DNA from: Fibrobacter sp.
Lineage (GTDB): Bacteria; Fibrobacterota; Fibrobacteria; Fibrobacterales; Fibrobacteraceae
Length of the DNA stretch: 64,000 nucleotides
Direction of reading: 5' to 3'
NCBI GenBank assembly: GCA_024398815.1
Contig: JAKSIL010000012.1
Coordinates: 27,092 to 91,091 of the forward strand
In this document: positions 31,632 through 39,702 of the stretch, one piece after another
How positions within the stretch are numbered: the first letter of the stretch is position 1
Layout of the letters: every line of letters starts with the position of its first letter
Program-made: the position numbers and the translations under genes
The notes under the pieces: model-generated
The model's database searches: none
The model's input: the letters and a program-made list of their open reading frames with translations, nothing else
Told to the model about the DNA's origin: nothing

Positions 31632-33371
31632 CTATACGAAGAATCTTGGGTAAATCCAGGAGCATTCGCGGGCGAGCATCTTGGGGAACTCGCGGAACGA
31701 TCCGTTGATTTGATACAAATTAAGTCCACCTTCGACAGGTGTCAGCGAAATGACGCTGTCGGCGCGGGATTCGAGGTAGGGGTATTCGTCGTTGTTGCAG
31801 GCTGTCACTACGGCGCAGCCCGTGAGCGCGATGATGGTGTCTATCATCTGCATCAGAATCTGGTGCGGCGAACCCGTAAGTCGCATGGACTTTGGATTGT
31901 GGAGCACTGCCGATATGGGGTCGATGATGACGACGCGGTAGTCGTGGTTTTCGAGTTTCTTGGCACCTTCGATTCTCTTTGCTATCAGTTGGGCTGTTTC
32001 GATGGGCGAAAGAGCCGTGCCGCGGAGGTTCAAAAAGCCGAATTTCGAAGTGCTTGCGTTCAGGTCGCGCTTGCTACCGAGCAGGTGCAGACGGTTCAGG
32101 AATACGGACTTGGTCAATTCGAAGTTGATGAACAAGACGTCGTTCGAGGTCGTGTTGTTGCCGAACCAGTCTTCGCCGTAGCAGATGGAAAGGCCGAGGT
32201 CCATGAGAGCCAATGATTTTCCGCTCTTGGGAGGCGCCTTGAACAGGAAGAATTCGCCTGCGCGGAGCATGTTGTCGATGATGCTTGCGTCTTTTTTGGG
32301 AGGTTCTTCACTGTCACTTGCCAGTTCGATGAGCGGCTTTCCGTCGAGGGAATATTCCACCCATTCCTGCCATTCCTTGAAGTCCTTCGCGCCCTGTTCG
32401 AGGCCGATGAGGTACTGTTGCTTGCCGCCGCGCAAAACGCCCGGCATGCGGGCCATCATGTTTGGGCTCCTGTTGGCGGAATCTACCTTGAAGCCTTGTG
32501 AATCAAGGGTCTTGAAAAGGAAGTCTACGCGCTCGTTGTATTCGTCGAGGTCGTCGGCTTCAATTTTAATCCAGGCCTGGACGGAGTTGGCGCCCGTGTT
32601 CACGAGGGCTGCGCAGGGGAGGTTCAAGGCCTTGTAGTATGCAAGCTGCTTGGCGAGCGACATTTTTGGATTGTCGACGACGGCGTAGCGGTAGCGGAAA
32701 CTTTCGTTCGTGGCGTCTGGTTCGCCCTTGGTGGCGTTGATGCAGATGAGTGCACCCTCGGCACTGTCGAGGGACTTCATTATCTTCTTGATGGAGTCGT
32801 CTTTACCGACGATGTTCGAAACTTTTTCTGAAGTGCATGTGGGCGTGTCGGAAATCTTGAACTCGATGGTCTCGTCCATTTCGAACGTGACTTCCAGAAG
32901 TTTCGCAAGGTCTTTTCGCCAGTCGGCGGCGGGCCATGGAATCGAAAGGGCTTCGGGGTCGATCTTGTGGTTCTGCAACAGTTCGAGAGACTGCGTGTCG
33001 AGGCCCATGGCGAGCATCTGGTCCATCGAAATCATGCCGGAAGGAAGCGACGACAAAACCGTCTGCTTGGGCATGATGCTCGGGGCTGCGCTCGGCGCCG
33101 ATGCGGAATCGTCGTTAGAAGGCGCCGCCTTTTCTTCGACTCGTTCGGCAGCACGTTTTTCGCTCGAGAAAGCGCGACGAAGAATCTGTTCAATTTCTTC
33201 GGGACTCATTCCGCAATCACGGGCTACACCGCCGAGCTGGAACGAAGCGTCCATGTAGGTCCAGCCTTCTTGCTGGGCGGCTTCGCCGGCCTTGAAGAGC
33301 TCGCTTTTCAGTTCGTTGCCGGAATATTTGCTCTTGATGAACTGGTTGATAATTTTTCTTGCGCTTTCCAT
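31632..33371 (-). CDS. Prim-pol-like domain fused to RepA-type (AAA_25) ATPase
   Basis: A 579-residue protein. N-terminal helical region, then an Ala/Ser-rich linker. About residues 200-350 resemble the archaeo-eukaryotic primase fold of plasmid replicons (PKMSLAKQLAYYKALNLPCA, ANSVQAWIKIEADDLDEYNE, SPNMMARMPGVLRGGKQQYL). The C-terminal RecA-like ATPase has Walker A FKAPPKSGKSLALMD and Walker B YRVVIIDPIS, as in hexameric RepA helicases. In typical primases the SVQAWIK position is SLHAWV, so the active-site His looks replaced by Gln. No plasmid or phage genes surround it. It is followed by the TrmA-like gene and preceded by the rlmB-like gene. Confidence 0.6.
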   Translation of the reverse strand: MESARKIINQFIKSKYSGNELKSELFKAGEAAQQEGWTYMDASFQLGGVARDCGMSPEEIEQILRRAFSSEKRAAERVEEKAAPSNDDSASAPSAAPSIMPKQTVLSSLPSGMISMDQMLAMGLDTQSLELLQNHKIDPEALSIPWPAADWRKDLAKLLEVTFEMDETIEFKISDTPTCTSEKVSNIVGKDDSIKKIMKSLDSAEGALICINATKGEPDATNESFRYRYAVVDNPKMSLAKQLAYYKALNLPCAALVNTGANSVQAWIKIEADDLDEYNERVDFLFKTLDSQGFKVDSANRSPNMMARMPGVLRGGKQQYLIGLEQGAKDFKEWQEWVEYSLDGKPLIELASDSEEPPKKDASIIDNMLRAGEFFLFKAPPKSGKSLALMDLGLSICYGEDWFGNNTTSNDVLFINFELTKSVFLNRLHLLGSKRDLNASTSKFGFLNLRGTALSPIETAQLIAKRIEGAKKLENHDYRVVIIDPISAVLHNPKSMRLTGSPHQILMQMIDTIIALTGCAVVTACNNDEYPYLESRADSVISLTPVEGGLNLYQINGSFREFPKMLARECSWIYPRFFV

Positions 33372-33413
33372 AAGGTCCTCTTTGTACAGGTTTATGAGTT
33401 CAAGAGAAGTTTG

Positions 33414-34442
33414 CTACTTGATGCGGAGTCTTGCGTATTCGTAAAGCCCGAGGGAGAGCGCTACGGATGCGTTGTACGAGTGGGCTTCGGGCTTCATGGG
33501 AATTCGGAGCACGGCGTCGCACTGTTTTTTGATAAAAGGAGGAAGGCCTACGTCTTCGCCGCCGACGGCGATGACCGCATGGTCTGAGAACTTGAAATCG
33601 GCGAGGTTCGTCTCGGTATCGGCGTCGAGGCCGAGTATCTGGTAACCCGCCATCTTGAGTTCGCCGACGGCCGCTTCCAGATTGTCAGGGCGGCAGACGC
33701 GCATCTTTTCGAGGGCGCCGGCACTGGTGCGGGCGACGCTCGGCGTGATTCCGCACATTCCCTTTGCCGGGATGAGGAACAAGTCGACCCCGAGGGCGAG
33801 GCAGCTACGGATGCAGGCGCCGAGGTTGCGCGGGTCTTCGATGTTTGTTGCAACGGCAATCAGCTTGGGTTCACCGGTTTCGCGGGCGTTGAAGAATTCT
33901 TCGCGCACGTCCATCCAGTTGAGAAGTTCCTTTTCGTTCATCAAGGCGACGACGCCCTGGTTCGGCTTGGCGTAGCTGTCGAGAATCTTGGAATCCACCT
34001 GCTGCACATGCACATGCGCGCGTTTCGCAAGTTTCTGCAGTTCGTACAGCTTGGGATTGCCGGACTGGTGCATGAAGAGAATGCGATGAACCTTGAGAGG
34101 CTCCTTGGTCAGAAGTTCCGTTACTTCCTTGATGCCTCCGACGGCCACCTGAGGCGCGGCGTCGGCGTCGCCCATGGCTGTGACTACGGATTCTGGGCGT
34201 GGACGGTTGCTTCCGAACTTGTGGTTGAAGTCCCTTTCGGCAAAACTTCTTTCCGAGGCGCTTCGTTCGCCGAAGTTTCTGTCGCCGAAGTTTCTGCGTC
34301 GTTCATTGCCTGCAAACTTGCGGTTGTCGCTAGAAAAATTGCGTTCATCGTCGGGGTGCTCGCGATTGAACCGTCCTTCGTCAAAGTTCGGTCTGGCGCT
34401 GCGCCCAAAATTTCTTCTACGGTCGTTGTTGTCGAAACTCAT
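33414..34442 (-). CDS. TrmH/RlmB-type 2'-O-ribose methyltransferase with Arg/Asn-rich N-terminus
   Basis: A 342-residue SPOUT methyltransferase. The C-terminal domain has the three knot motifs: ATNIEDPRNLGACIRSCLAL, VGGEDVGLPP, and RIPMKPEAHSYNASVALSLG. A substrate-binding region (HRILFMHQSGNPKLYELQKL) comes before it, as in RlmB. The first about 85 residues are disordered, with repeats of the form RRNFGDRNFGERS. Such tails bind RNA non-specifically. The likely role is 2'-O-methylation of 23S rRNA or tRNA; RlmB is the nearest relative by motif. It sits 42 bases upstream of the prim-pol-like gene. Confidence 0.82.
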   Translation of the reverse strand: MSFDNNDRRRNFGRSARPNFDEGRFNREHPDDERNFSSDNRKFAGNERRRNFGDRNFGERSASERSFAERDFNHKFGSNRPRPESVVTAMGDADAAPQVAVGGIKEVTELLTKEPLKVHRILFMHQSGNPKLYELQKLAKRAHVHVQQVDSKILDSYAKPNQGVVALMNEKELLNWMDVREEFFNARETGEPKLIAVATNIEDPRNLGACIRSCLALGVDLFLIPAKGMCGITPSVARTSAGALEKMRVCRPDNLEAAVGELKMAGYQILGLDADTETNLADFKFSDHAVIAVGGEDVGLPPFIKKQCDAVLRIPMKPEAHSYNASVALSLGLYEYARLRIK

Positions 34443-34465
34443 TTAAACTCCATGTCTAACCTAGG

Positions 34466-35056
34466 TTAGTACTTTTCCCTGCAGGCGATGACGGTGTGCA
34501 TTTTCACGTCGGTATCCTTCTGCTCCAGGGGTTCTTCGAAAATCTGTTTGGGTGTGGCGATGCCAGCCTTGAATGCGTCCGGGTGCTTGGCGAGAAACCT
34601 GTCGTAGTAGCCTTTGCCGTGGCCCACGCGCTTGCCGTCCCAGTTGAACTTTGTCCCGGGGACGAGGAAAATGGGTATTTCGCCTTCGAACTTTTCAAGT
34701 CCGTCCTTGGGTTCCATTATACCGAAATGCCCTTTTGCAAGGTCCTTCTTGAGGCTTGAAATTTTGTAGAAGTTCATGATGCCGTCGCCTTCGCAACGGG
34801 GGAGCAGCAGACGGCCCTCCAATGCCAGTTCCTCGATAATGGGCATGATATTGGGTTCGCCCTTCAGCGGATAAAATGCCGCAATGTTTCTGGCATCGTG
34901 GTAGCCCGGAATGTCGTGGATTTCTTGCCACGGCTCGCGGATGATGTCGTCGCCCTTTTTATCGCGCCTCTTTTTAAGGATGAGCTCGATAATCGGACTG
35001 CTGCCAAATACGAACATGGCAAGCAAGACAACCAGTATGGATGCTGCGATACCCAT
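34466..35056 (-). CDS. 5-formyltetrahydrofolate cyclo-ligase with N-terminal membrane anchor
   Basis: A 196-residue protein of the MTHFS/YgfA family, which converts 5-formyl-THF plus ATP to 5,10-methenyl-THF. Recognised by PGYHDARNIAAFYPLKGEPN, MPIIEELALEGRLLLPRCEG and FLVPGTKFNWDGKRVGHGKG followed by YYDRFLA. Instead of the usual soluble N-terminal helix it starts with a membrane segment (MGIAASILVVLLAMFVFGSS), followed by LKKRRDKKGDD. This would tether the enzyme to the inner membrane, catalytic part in the cytoplasm. The rnd stop is 5 bases upstream of this start, so the two are co-transcribed. Confidence 0.78.
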   Translation of the reverse strand: MGIAASILVVLLAMFVFGSSPIIELILKKRRDKKGDDIIREPWQEIHDIPGYHDARNIAAFYPLKGEPNIMPIIEELALEGRLLLPRCEGDGIMNFYKISSLKKDLAKGHFGIMEPKDGLEKFEGEIPIFLVPGTKFNWDGKRVGHGKGYYDRFLAKHPDAFKAGIATPKQIFEEPLEQKDTDVKMHTVIACREKY

Positions 35057-35061
35057 GGCGC

Positions 35062-36216
35062 CTAATCCTCGCCAACGCGCTTGGCCGTGGGCAATTTTTC
35101 TTGCAGAATTTCAGCCCAGATTTGCCGTTGCCAATTCATGAGGTGGGCTTCGTCAAAACGGTTTTCCCAGGGTATGTTGCCGGGTGCGGCAAGCCATATG
35201 AGCTGAGCCTTGTTGGCAATCATGGAGGCGTCGAGCTTGAGCTCTGTCGCTTTTTCGTCGCGCCAACTTTTGAGGGCTAGCAGAAGGTCGGAATGGGGTA
35301 CGACCGGGGGAGGGGGTGCCTTCGGAAGTTTTGCGGGCCAGTCGGATTCCGGTACGGTGACGGCTGCTTTCAACATGTTCAGGAACGAGTCCAGACGGTC
35401 GCCCTTGAAATTGCGGGGGAGCTTGGGCAGCTTCTTTTCGTCGACTTCGGGGAAACTGCGTTCCTGGGCGCGGACGATGGCGAGCATCAGTTCGGCGGGC
35501 ATCACCTTGTACGGAGGACGGTCCAGGGCCTCGGCTTCCTTTTCGCGCCATTCCCATACGAATTTCAAGATGTTGAGGGCACAGGGCGAGTATAGGCTCG
35601 AACCCGTGATTCGCCAAGGATCCTTTTTCGGCGGAGCCGGATGGCGTGAGTGCTCGATGAGCGCCTGGCATTGTTCCGAGAGCCAGCCCAGTCGGCCTGC
35701 TGCCTGCAGCTTTTCGACCAAAATGGCGCAAAGTTCGTGCAGGTAGAACGTGTCGTGGATGGCGTATTCGCACATGTCCAAGGAAAGTGGCCTGATGGTC
35801 CAGTCGGCGCGCTGGTTTTCCTTTTTCAGTTCCTCGCCGAAGTATTCGCGAACGAGGTCTGCGAGCCCCAGATGTTCTTCACCGAGAAACCTTGCGGCGA
35901 GCATGGTGTCGAAAATGTTCTTGGGGCTGAACTGGTAAGTCTGCCACAAAAGACGCAAATCGTAGTCGGCACCGTGGAAAATGAGCGTCTGCATGGCCCT
36001 CGCCTTGAAAAGCGGGGCCAGGTCCACTCCGCACAGCGGATCCACGATGTAGTGGTGCTCGCCGATGGTAATCTGGATAAGGCAAAGACGCGCCGAGTAG
36101 TGGTACATGGAATCTGCTTCCGTGTCTACGGCGGCCATATCGTACAGGTCCAAATCCGCCAGCAAATTTGCGAGCGATTCTTCGCTATCGACCAATATGT
36201 ACTTTTCGTCTTGCAT
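35062..36216 (-). CDS. rnd: Ribonuclease D
   Basis: A 384-residue DEDDy 3'-5' exonuclease. The exonuclease motifs are present: AAVDTEAD (Asp31, Glu33), FHGADYDLRLL, and YAIHDTFYLHEL with the Tyr-Asp pair. One or two HRDC-like helical domains follow (EWREKEAEALDRPPYKVMPA; SWRDEKATELKLDASMIANK), as in RNase D that trims tRNA 3' ends. It is the first gene of the long minus-strand run and is divergent from trpS, with 86 bases between starts. Confidence 0.9.
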   Translation of the reverse strand: MQDEKYILVDSEESLANLLADLDLYDMAAVDTEADSMYHYSARLCLIQITIGEHHYIVDPLCGVDLAPLFKARAMQTLIFHGADYDLRLLWQTYQFSPKNIFDTMLAARFLGEEHLGLADLVREYFGEELKKENQRADWTIRPLSLDMCEYAIHDTFYLHELCAILVEKLQAAGRLGWLSEQCQALIEHSRHPAPPKKDPWRITGSSLYSPCALNILKFVWEWREKEAEALDRPPYKVMPAELMLAIVRAQERSFPEVDEKKLPKLPRNFKGDRLDSFLNMLKAAVTVPESDWPAKLPKAPPPPVVPHSDLLLALKSWRDEKATELKLDASMIANKAQLIWLAAPGNIPWENRFDEAHLMNWQRQIWAEILQEKLPTAKRVGED

Positions 36217-36302
36217 ATGTATAACGAAATGTAATTAAATATTTTGACGATAACTCATTATTTCGTCAATATTTACTTGATATTATTGCTATCTTTTGGA
36301 AT

Positions 36303-37298
36303 ATGAAAAAAGTTTCTCTTACAGGCATCAAGCCGACCGGCACGCCGCATCTCGGCAACTATCTGGGCGCTATCCGCCCGGCTCTTGAACTTTCCAAGAC
36401 TTACGACACTGTTTACTTTATTGCAGATTACCACGCTTTGACGACCGTGCAGAACGGCGCCGAAATGCGTGCGAACATCTACAAGATTGCGGCCACCTGG
36501 CTTGCTCTCGGCTTGAACCCGGAAGAAGGTCTCTTCTACAAGCAGAGCGACATTCCCGAAATCTTCGAACTCAGCTGGGCTCTCAGCTGCTTTACGCCGA
36601 AGGGCTTCATGAACCGCGCCCACGCTTACAAGGCCAAGGTGGAAGCGAACACCGCTGCCGGCGAAGACGCTGATGCAAACGTGAACATGGGCCTCTACTG
36701 CTACCCGTGCCTCATGGATGCAGACATCCTCATGTTCAACGCAGATATCGTCCCGGTCGGTAAAGACCAGAAGCAGCATGTGGAATTTGCCCGCGATATC
36801 GCCATCAAGTTCAACAAGCACTTCGGAGAGGACGTGTTCACCGTTCCGGAACCCGTGTTCCAAGAATCTACCGGAATCATCCCGGGCCTCGACGGTCGCA
36901 AGATGAGCAAGTCCTACGACAACGTCATCGACATCTTCTTCGAAAGCAAGGCCTTGAAGAAGAAAATCGGCAAGATTGTGACGAACTCCCAGGGCATTGA
37001 AGAACCGAAGGATCCGGACACCTGCAACGTGTTCAAACTTTATAAGTTGTTCGCAACGCCGGAACAGACCGAAGCCTTGGCTGCTCGCTACCGTGCAGGT
37101 GGCATGGGCTGGGGCCACGCCAAGGCCGAACTCCAGAGCGTCCTCGAAGAACATCTCGGAGCCGCCCGTGAAAAGTACTTCTACCTCCTTGACCACACCG
37201 AAGAAATCGACAAGATTCTCGCCTACGGTAAGGAAAAGGCTCGCGCCAAGTCCATCCCGATGATGGAAAAGGTCCGCGAACTCCTTGGAACGTACTAG
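36303..37298 (+). CDS. trpS: Tryptophanyl-tRNA synthetase
   Basis: A 331-residue class I synthetase of usual TrpS length. The HIGH-like motif is HLGN (residues 17-20, in TGIKPTGTPHLGNYLGAI), and KMSKS is in GLDGRKMSKSYDN. Trp-specific blocks include YFIADYHALTT and VPVGKDQKQHVEFARDIA. The stop is followed by a 19-bp stem with a U tract. Codon use is strongly biased (highly expressed gene type). A TATCTT box at 36290-36295 is only seven bases before the ATG, so if used it would yield an almost leaderless mRNA; I cannot decide this. Confidence 0.95.
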   Translation: MKKVSLTGIKPTGTPHLGNYLGAIRPALELSKTYDTVYFIADYHALTTVQNGAEMRANIYKIAATWLALGLNPEEGLFYKQSDIPEIFELSWALSCFTPKGFMNRAHAYKAKVEANTAAGEDADANVNMGLYCYPCLMDADILMFNADIVPVGKDQKQHVEFARDIAIKFNKHFGEDVFTVPEPVFQESTGIIPGLDGRKMSKSYDNVIDIFFESKALKKKIGKIVTNSQGIEEPKDPDTCNVFKLYKLFATPEQTEALAARYRAGGMGWGHAKAELQSVLEEHLGAAREKYFYLLDHTEEIDKILAYGKEKARAKSIPMMEKVRELLGTY

Positions 37299-37326
37299 CT
37301 TGAATGCTGAGTTGAGAAAATAGACG

Positions 37327-37376
37327 AAAAATAGACTCCAAATTCATGGAAATAGGAATTTGGGGTCTATTTTTTT
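37327..37376 (+). terminator. Strong terminator after trpS (19-bp stem)
   Basis: The arms at 37327-37345 and 37356-37374 pair over 19 bp with one G-U pair and a 10-base loop, and are followed by a T run to 37376. Its core (TAGACTCCAAAT) recurs in two more hairpins downstream, at 37415 and 37510. Confidence 0.9.
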
Positions 37377-37553
37377 ACTTTGTTTGTGCTGAAAATTGAA
37401 TTTTTCGTGGACGGATAGACGCCAAATGAACGAAAAGCAAAGAATGGCGTCTGTTGAGAGGAAGTTTTTTTGATAAATAATTAAAGAATTGGTTAGTTTG
37501 TCTGTAAAAATAGGCGCCAAATTTAAAAATTTTGATTTTTGGAGTCTATTTTT
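37331..37553. repeat. Three diverged hairpins sharing ATAGRCKCCAAAT
   Basis: The sequence ATAGACTCCAAAT (37331), ATAGACGCCAAAT (37415) and ATAGGCGCCAAAT (37510) is repeated at 84 and 95 base spacing. Each copy forms a stem with a nearby complement (37356-37374; 37445-37452; 37538-37553). Together they fill the 247-base gap between trpS and the FliB-like gene. Confidence 0.65.
37506..37553 (-). terminator. Hairpin overlapping the FliB-like stop codon
   Basis: Arms 37506-37521 and 37538-37553 pair over 16 bases with one mismatch. The TAG stop of the convergent FliB-like gene (37546-37548) lies inside the 3' arm. On the minus strand the second arm ends in a T-rich tract. Confidence 0.65.
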
Positions 37554-38862
37554 CTTGTAAAAGCAGTAAAAATCTTTCAACGCCGAACGCTTCGTCGTTT
37601 GCAAAAGCTTCTGCGAGTAGTTCCATGACTTCGTCGGAGTATTCGACTTGCTTTGAAAGTAGTTTGACGGCTGCGATTCTCGGGTCGATGAATTTGTTTT
37701 TCGGGTCGGCGGCTGGCACTTCGTTTTCGGAGATTCCCGCCAATTCTTGGCCGAATTCCCTCAAGATAATCCAGAAGAAAATGGCGAATTGGACTTTGCC
37801 GAGACTATCGCCATCGAACAGCGATTTTGCGTAGTAGCGGAACAGCATGTAAGCGACAATTTTTGCCCCGTCGAGATCGCTGAAAAGGGACTCGCGGCAA
37901 GTTGCTTTGGTGCCACGGTCCTTTTGGATGTAACTGTTTTCATTGCCGAAATTGTGCCACCCTTTTTCGCTGATTGCCTTGTAAGCCTTGTCCCAGGCGG
38001 GTCCGAAGCTTTCGCCTTTTCCTAAGATTCCTATCCATTCGCGGTAAATTTTTGCGATGTCTACAGCGTTATCAGCATGGATGTCCGCAGCATTATTTAC
38101 CGTGTTATTCGTGGCATTGTCTGTGACGCTGTCCGCAGCGTTGTCCGATGACTTTGACGGGCGGTCTTTGTCGATGTTTTCGTTGTTTTCAGAAATGCGG
38201 TCTTCGCTGATTCCTGATACTTCAACGGCGTATTCCAGTAGCATCTGCAGTCGCTTGTTCAACGGCTTTTCGTGCTGGCTCAAAATGGCGAACATGTCTT
38301 TGCGTTCGGCGAAAATCTGGTCGCGGGCTTCGCGGGCGTCGTCAGGCAGTTCGTCGGGAATATCGTCCACTTCGCTTTTAATAAATCGCATGACCGGCGC
38401 GGCATTGTTTGCATCTTCCGGCGCGGCATTCTCCGCTTTCTCCGGCGCGGCATTCTCCGCTTCCTCCGTTTCCCGCCTGTTTGCAGAAACTGGCTTTTCC
38501 AACAGCAGTCTAACGCCTTCTTCGCAGCATAGCCCGATTCCCTGTTCCTTGATGTCTCCGTAGACATCCACGAACCTGGGATGTTCCCTGCAAATGTCGC
38601 AGAGGGCGTCTTCGCCTAAATGCGTATAAATTTCGCAGAGCCCGCATTTGTCGAGAAATGGACAGCGGTCGCCCGTCGTAAGCACGAAGTGCCCGTCGCG
38701 GACACTTTCGTCGAGTTTCTTCTTGAATTCGCTTTTCACTTGGCGGTATTTTTCCTGCGTAATGCGGTCCACATCGATTTCCCAGCCGATGCAACAGCTG
38801 TCGGTGCATTTGTCGGCTATACAATGGAATTTCGGGTAGAAATCGGGGGTACGTAACAACAT
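37546..38862 (-). CDS. FliB-type lysine N-methylase with repeat insertions
   Basis: A 438-residue protein of the flagellin lysine-N-methylase (FliB) family, identified by its cysteine-rich N-terminus: FHCIADKCTDSCCIGWEIDV, then DRCPFLDKCGLCEIYTHLGE and ALCDICREHPRFVDVYGD. These cysteines probably bind an Fe-S cluster. The middle carries two low-complexity insertions: an 8-residue repeat (ENAAPEKA-like, from three 24-bp units at 38397-38468) and a 4-residue repeat (DNAA/NNTV-like, about 38057-38150). Fibrobacter is non-flagellated and no flagellar gene is nearby, so the substrate is probably another surface protein. Convergent with trpS. Confidence 0.72.
   Translation of the reverse strand: MLLRTPDFYPKFHCIADKCTDSCCIGWEIDVDRITQEKYRQVKSEFKKKLDESVRDGHFVLTTGDRCPFLDKCGLCEIYTHLGEDALCDICREHPRFVDVYGDIKEQGIGLCCEEGVRLLLEKPVSANRRETEEAENAAPEKAENAAPEDANNAAPVMRFIKSEVDDIPDELPDDAREARDQIFAERKDMFAILSQHEKPLNKRLQMLLEYAVEVSGISEDRISENNENIDKDRPSKSSDNAADSVTDNATNNTVNNAADIHADNAVDIAKIYREWIGILGKGESFGPAWDKAYKAISEKGWHNFGNENSYIQKDRGTKATCRESLFSDLDGAKIVAYMLFRYYAKSLFDGDSLGKVQFAIFFWIILREFGQELAGISENEVPAADPKNKFIDPRIAAVKLLSKQVEYSDEVMELLAEAFANDEAFGVERFLLLLQEK
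38397..38468. repeat. 24-bp tandem repeat (three units) within the FliB-like gene
   Basis: Units at 38397-38420, 38421-38444 and 38445-38468. The last two differ at one position; the first is more diverged. Being 24 bp long the repeat keeps the frame and encodes an octapeptide of Ala, Pro, Glu and Asn. Confidence 0.85.
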
Positions 38863-38904
38863 GCAACAAAGCTAGTTATTTATATTGTGGTTGTGGATTG
38901 TATT

Positions 38905-39657
38905 GTGCCCGTAAAAAAAATTGTATGCGCTATTTGCTTGCTTGCTTTGGCGGTCTTTGCTGAAGACAGGAATATTCCCTTGCCTTCCCAGAGCGCGTAT
39001 GTCGGGAAGGGAATTTCCGTTGGTATCGGTGCCGGCATTTTTAATCCCACGAAAGATTGCGACTGCCTGGGGGTATGGCAGGGTCAGCTCGAGTACTTTT
39101 ATTCCGAAACTATCAGCGGCGGCATCGATGTGCGTTTTTTTGGAGGCGATTTGGACCCTGATGTGATGGTCATGAATCAGCGCTACAGGATGATTGCCAA
39201 GTTCCATTTCCCTTTCAAAAATTTGGATTTCTACGTTTCACCGGTATTTGGACTTGAATCGACCAATATCGAAACTTTCCGCGAGGAATGGGACAACCGC
39301 GAGGAGAATTGGTGGCGCCCCGGAAGCGACCGTGATAATGATGAATCCGAATGGGACTGCGAAAAGATGTTCTCTTTGGAGGGCTTTTCGATGGGGGCGG
39401 AAATCGGTGCTGGTTGGTCTTTTTCCAGGTTTTTCGGTATTACAGGCAGTTCTTCGTACGAATATAACTTTGCAAGGGCCCAGCTTTTGAACTTGACTCC
39501 AGGTGTCGCTTTCAACTTGAGGGAAGTGTGGCCTTGGGCCAAGCAGACACTCCTCTCGGTGTGGATTTCTGTGGAAGTCGGTTTTCAGCGCTATTTCAAC
39601 CGAGGTGTTGACGAGTGGGCTTCGTCTGGCTTTTTGGGATTGCAAATAGGAATTTAA
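38905..39657 (+). CDS. Outer-membrane barrel-like protein
   Basis: A protein of about 250 residues with a signal peptide (VKKIVCAICLLALAVFAED). Beta-strand-like stretches such as GKGISVGIGAGIFNP, LEYFYSETISGGIDVRFFGG and DFYVSPVFGLESTN alternate with acidic loops. The C-terminus SSGFLGLQIGI suits a barrel strand. No ATG is available: three GTG codons (38887, 38893, 38905) are in frame and I choose 38905, which gives the normal signal-peptide length. No clear ribosome site is seen. I recognise no named family. It lies 45 bases upstream of argG. Confidence 0.65.
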   Translation: MPVKKIVCAICLLALAVFAEDRNIPLPSQSAYVGKGISVGIGAGIFNPTKDCDCLGVWQGQLEYFYSETISGGIDVRFFGGDLDPDVMVMNQRYRMIAKFHFPFKNLDFYVSPVFGLESTNIETFREEWDNREENWWRPGSDRDNDESEWDCEKMFSLEGFSMGAEIGAGWSFSRFFGITGSSSYEYNFARAQLLNLTPGVAFNLREVWPWAKQTLLSVWISVEVGFQRYFNRGVDEWASSGFLGLQIGI

Positions 39658-39667
39658 GTTCTATATT
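39640..39667 (+). promoter_or_regulatory. Predicted argG promoter
   Basis: TTGCAA (39640-39645), 16 bases, TATATT (39662-39667). The start codon of argG is 35 bases downstream with AGGAAG in between. The -35 element overlaps the end of the preceding gene. Confidence 0.5.
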
Positions 39668-39702
39668 TGGTTTGTCTAAATTTTTCGAAAAGGAAGCTAA
39701 CA

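Noticed and set aside
36217..36302. T-box or trp leader before trpS
   Set aside because: The gap is only 86 bases, has no T-box sequence, no Trp-codon leader frame and no terminator pair.
38397..38468. CRISPR-like short repeats
   Set aside because: The units are 24 bp, direct, without spacers, and stay in frame inside a coding region.
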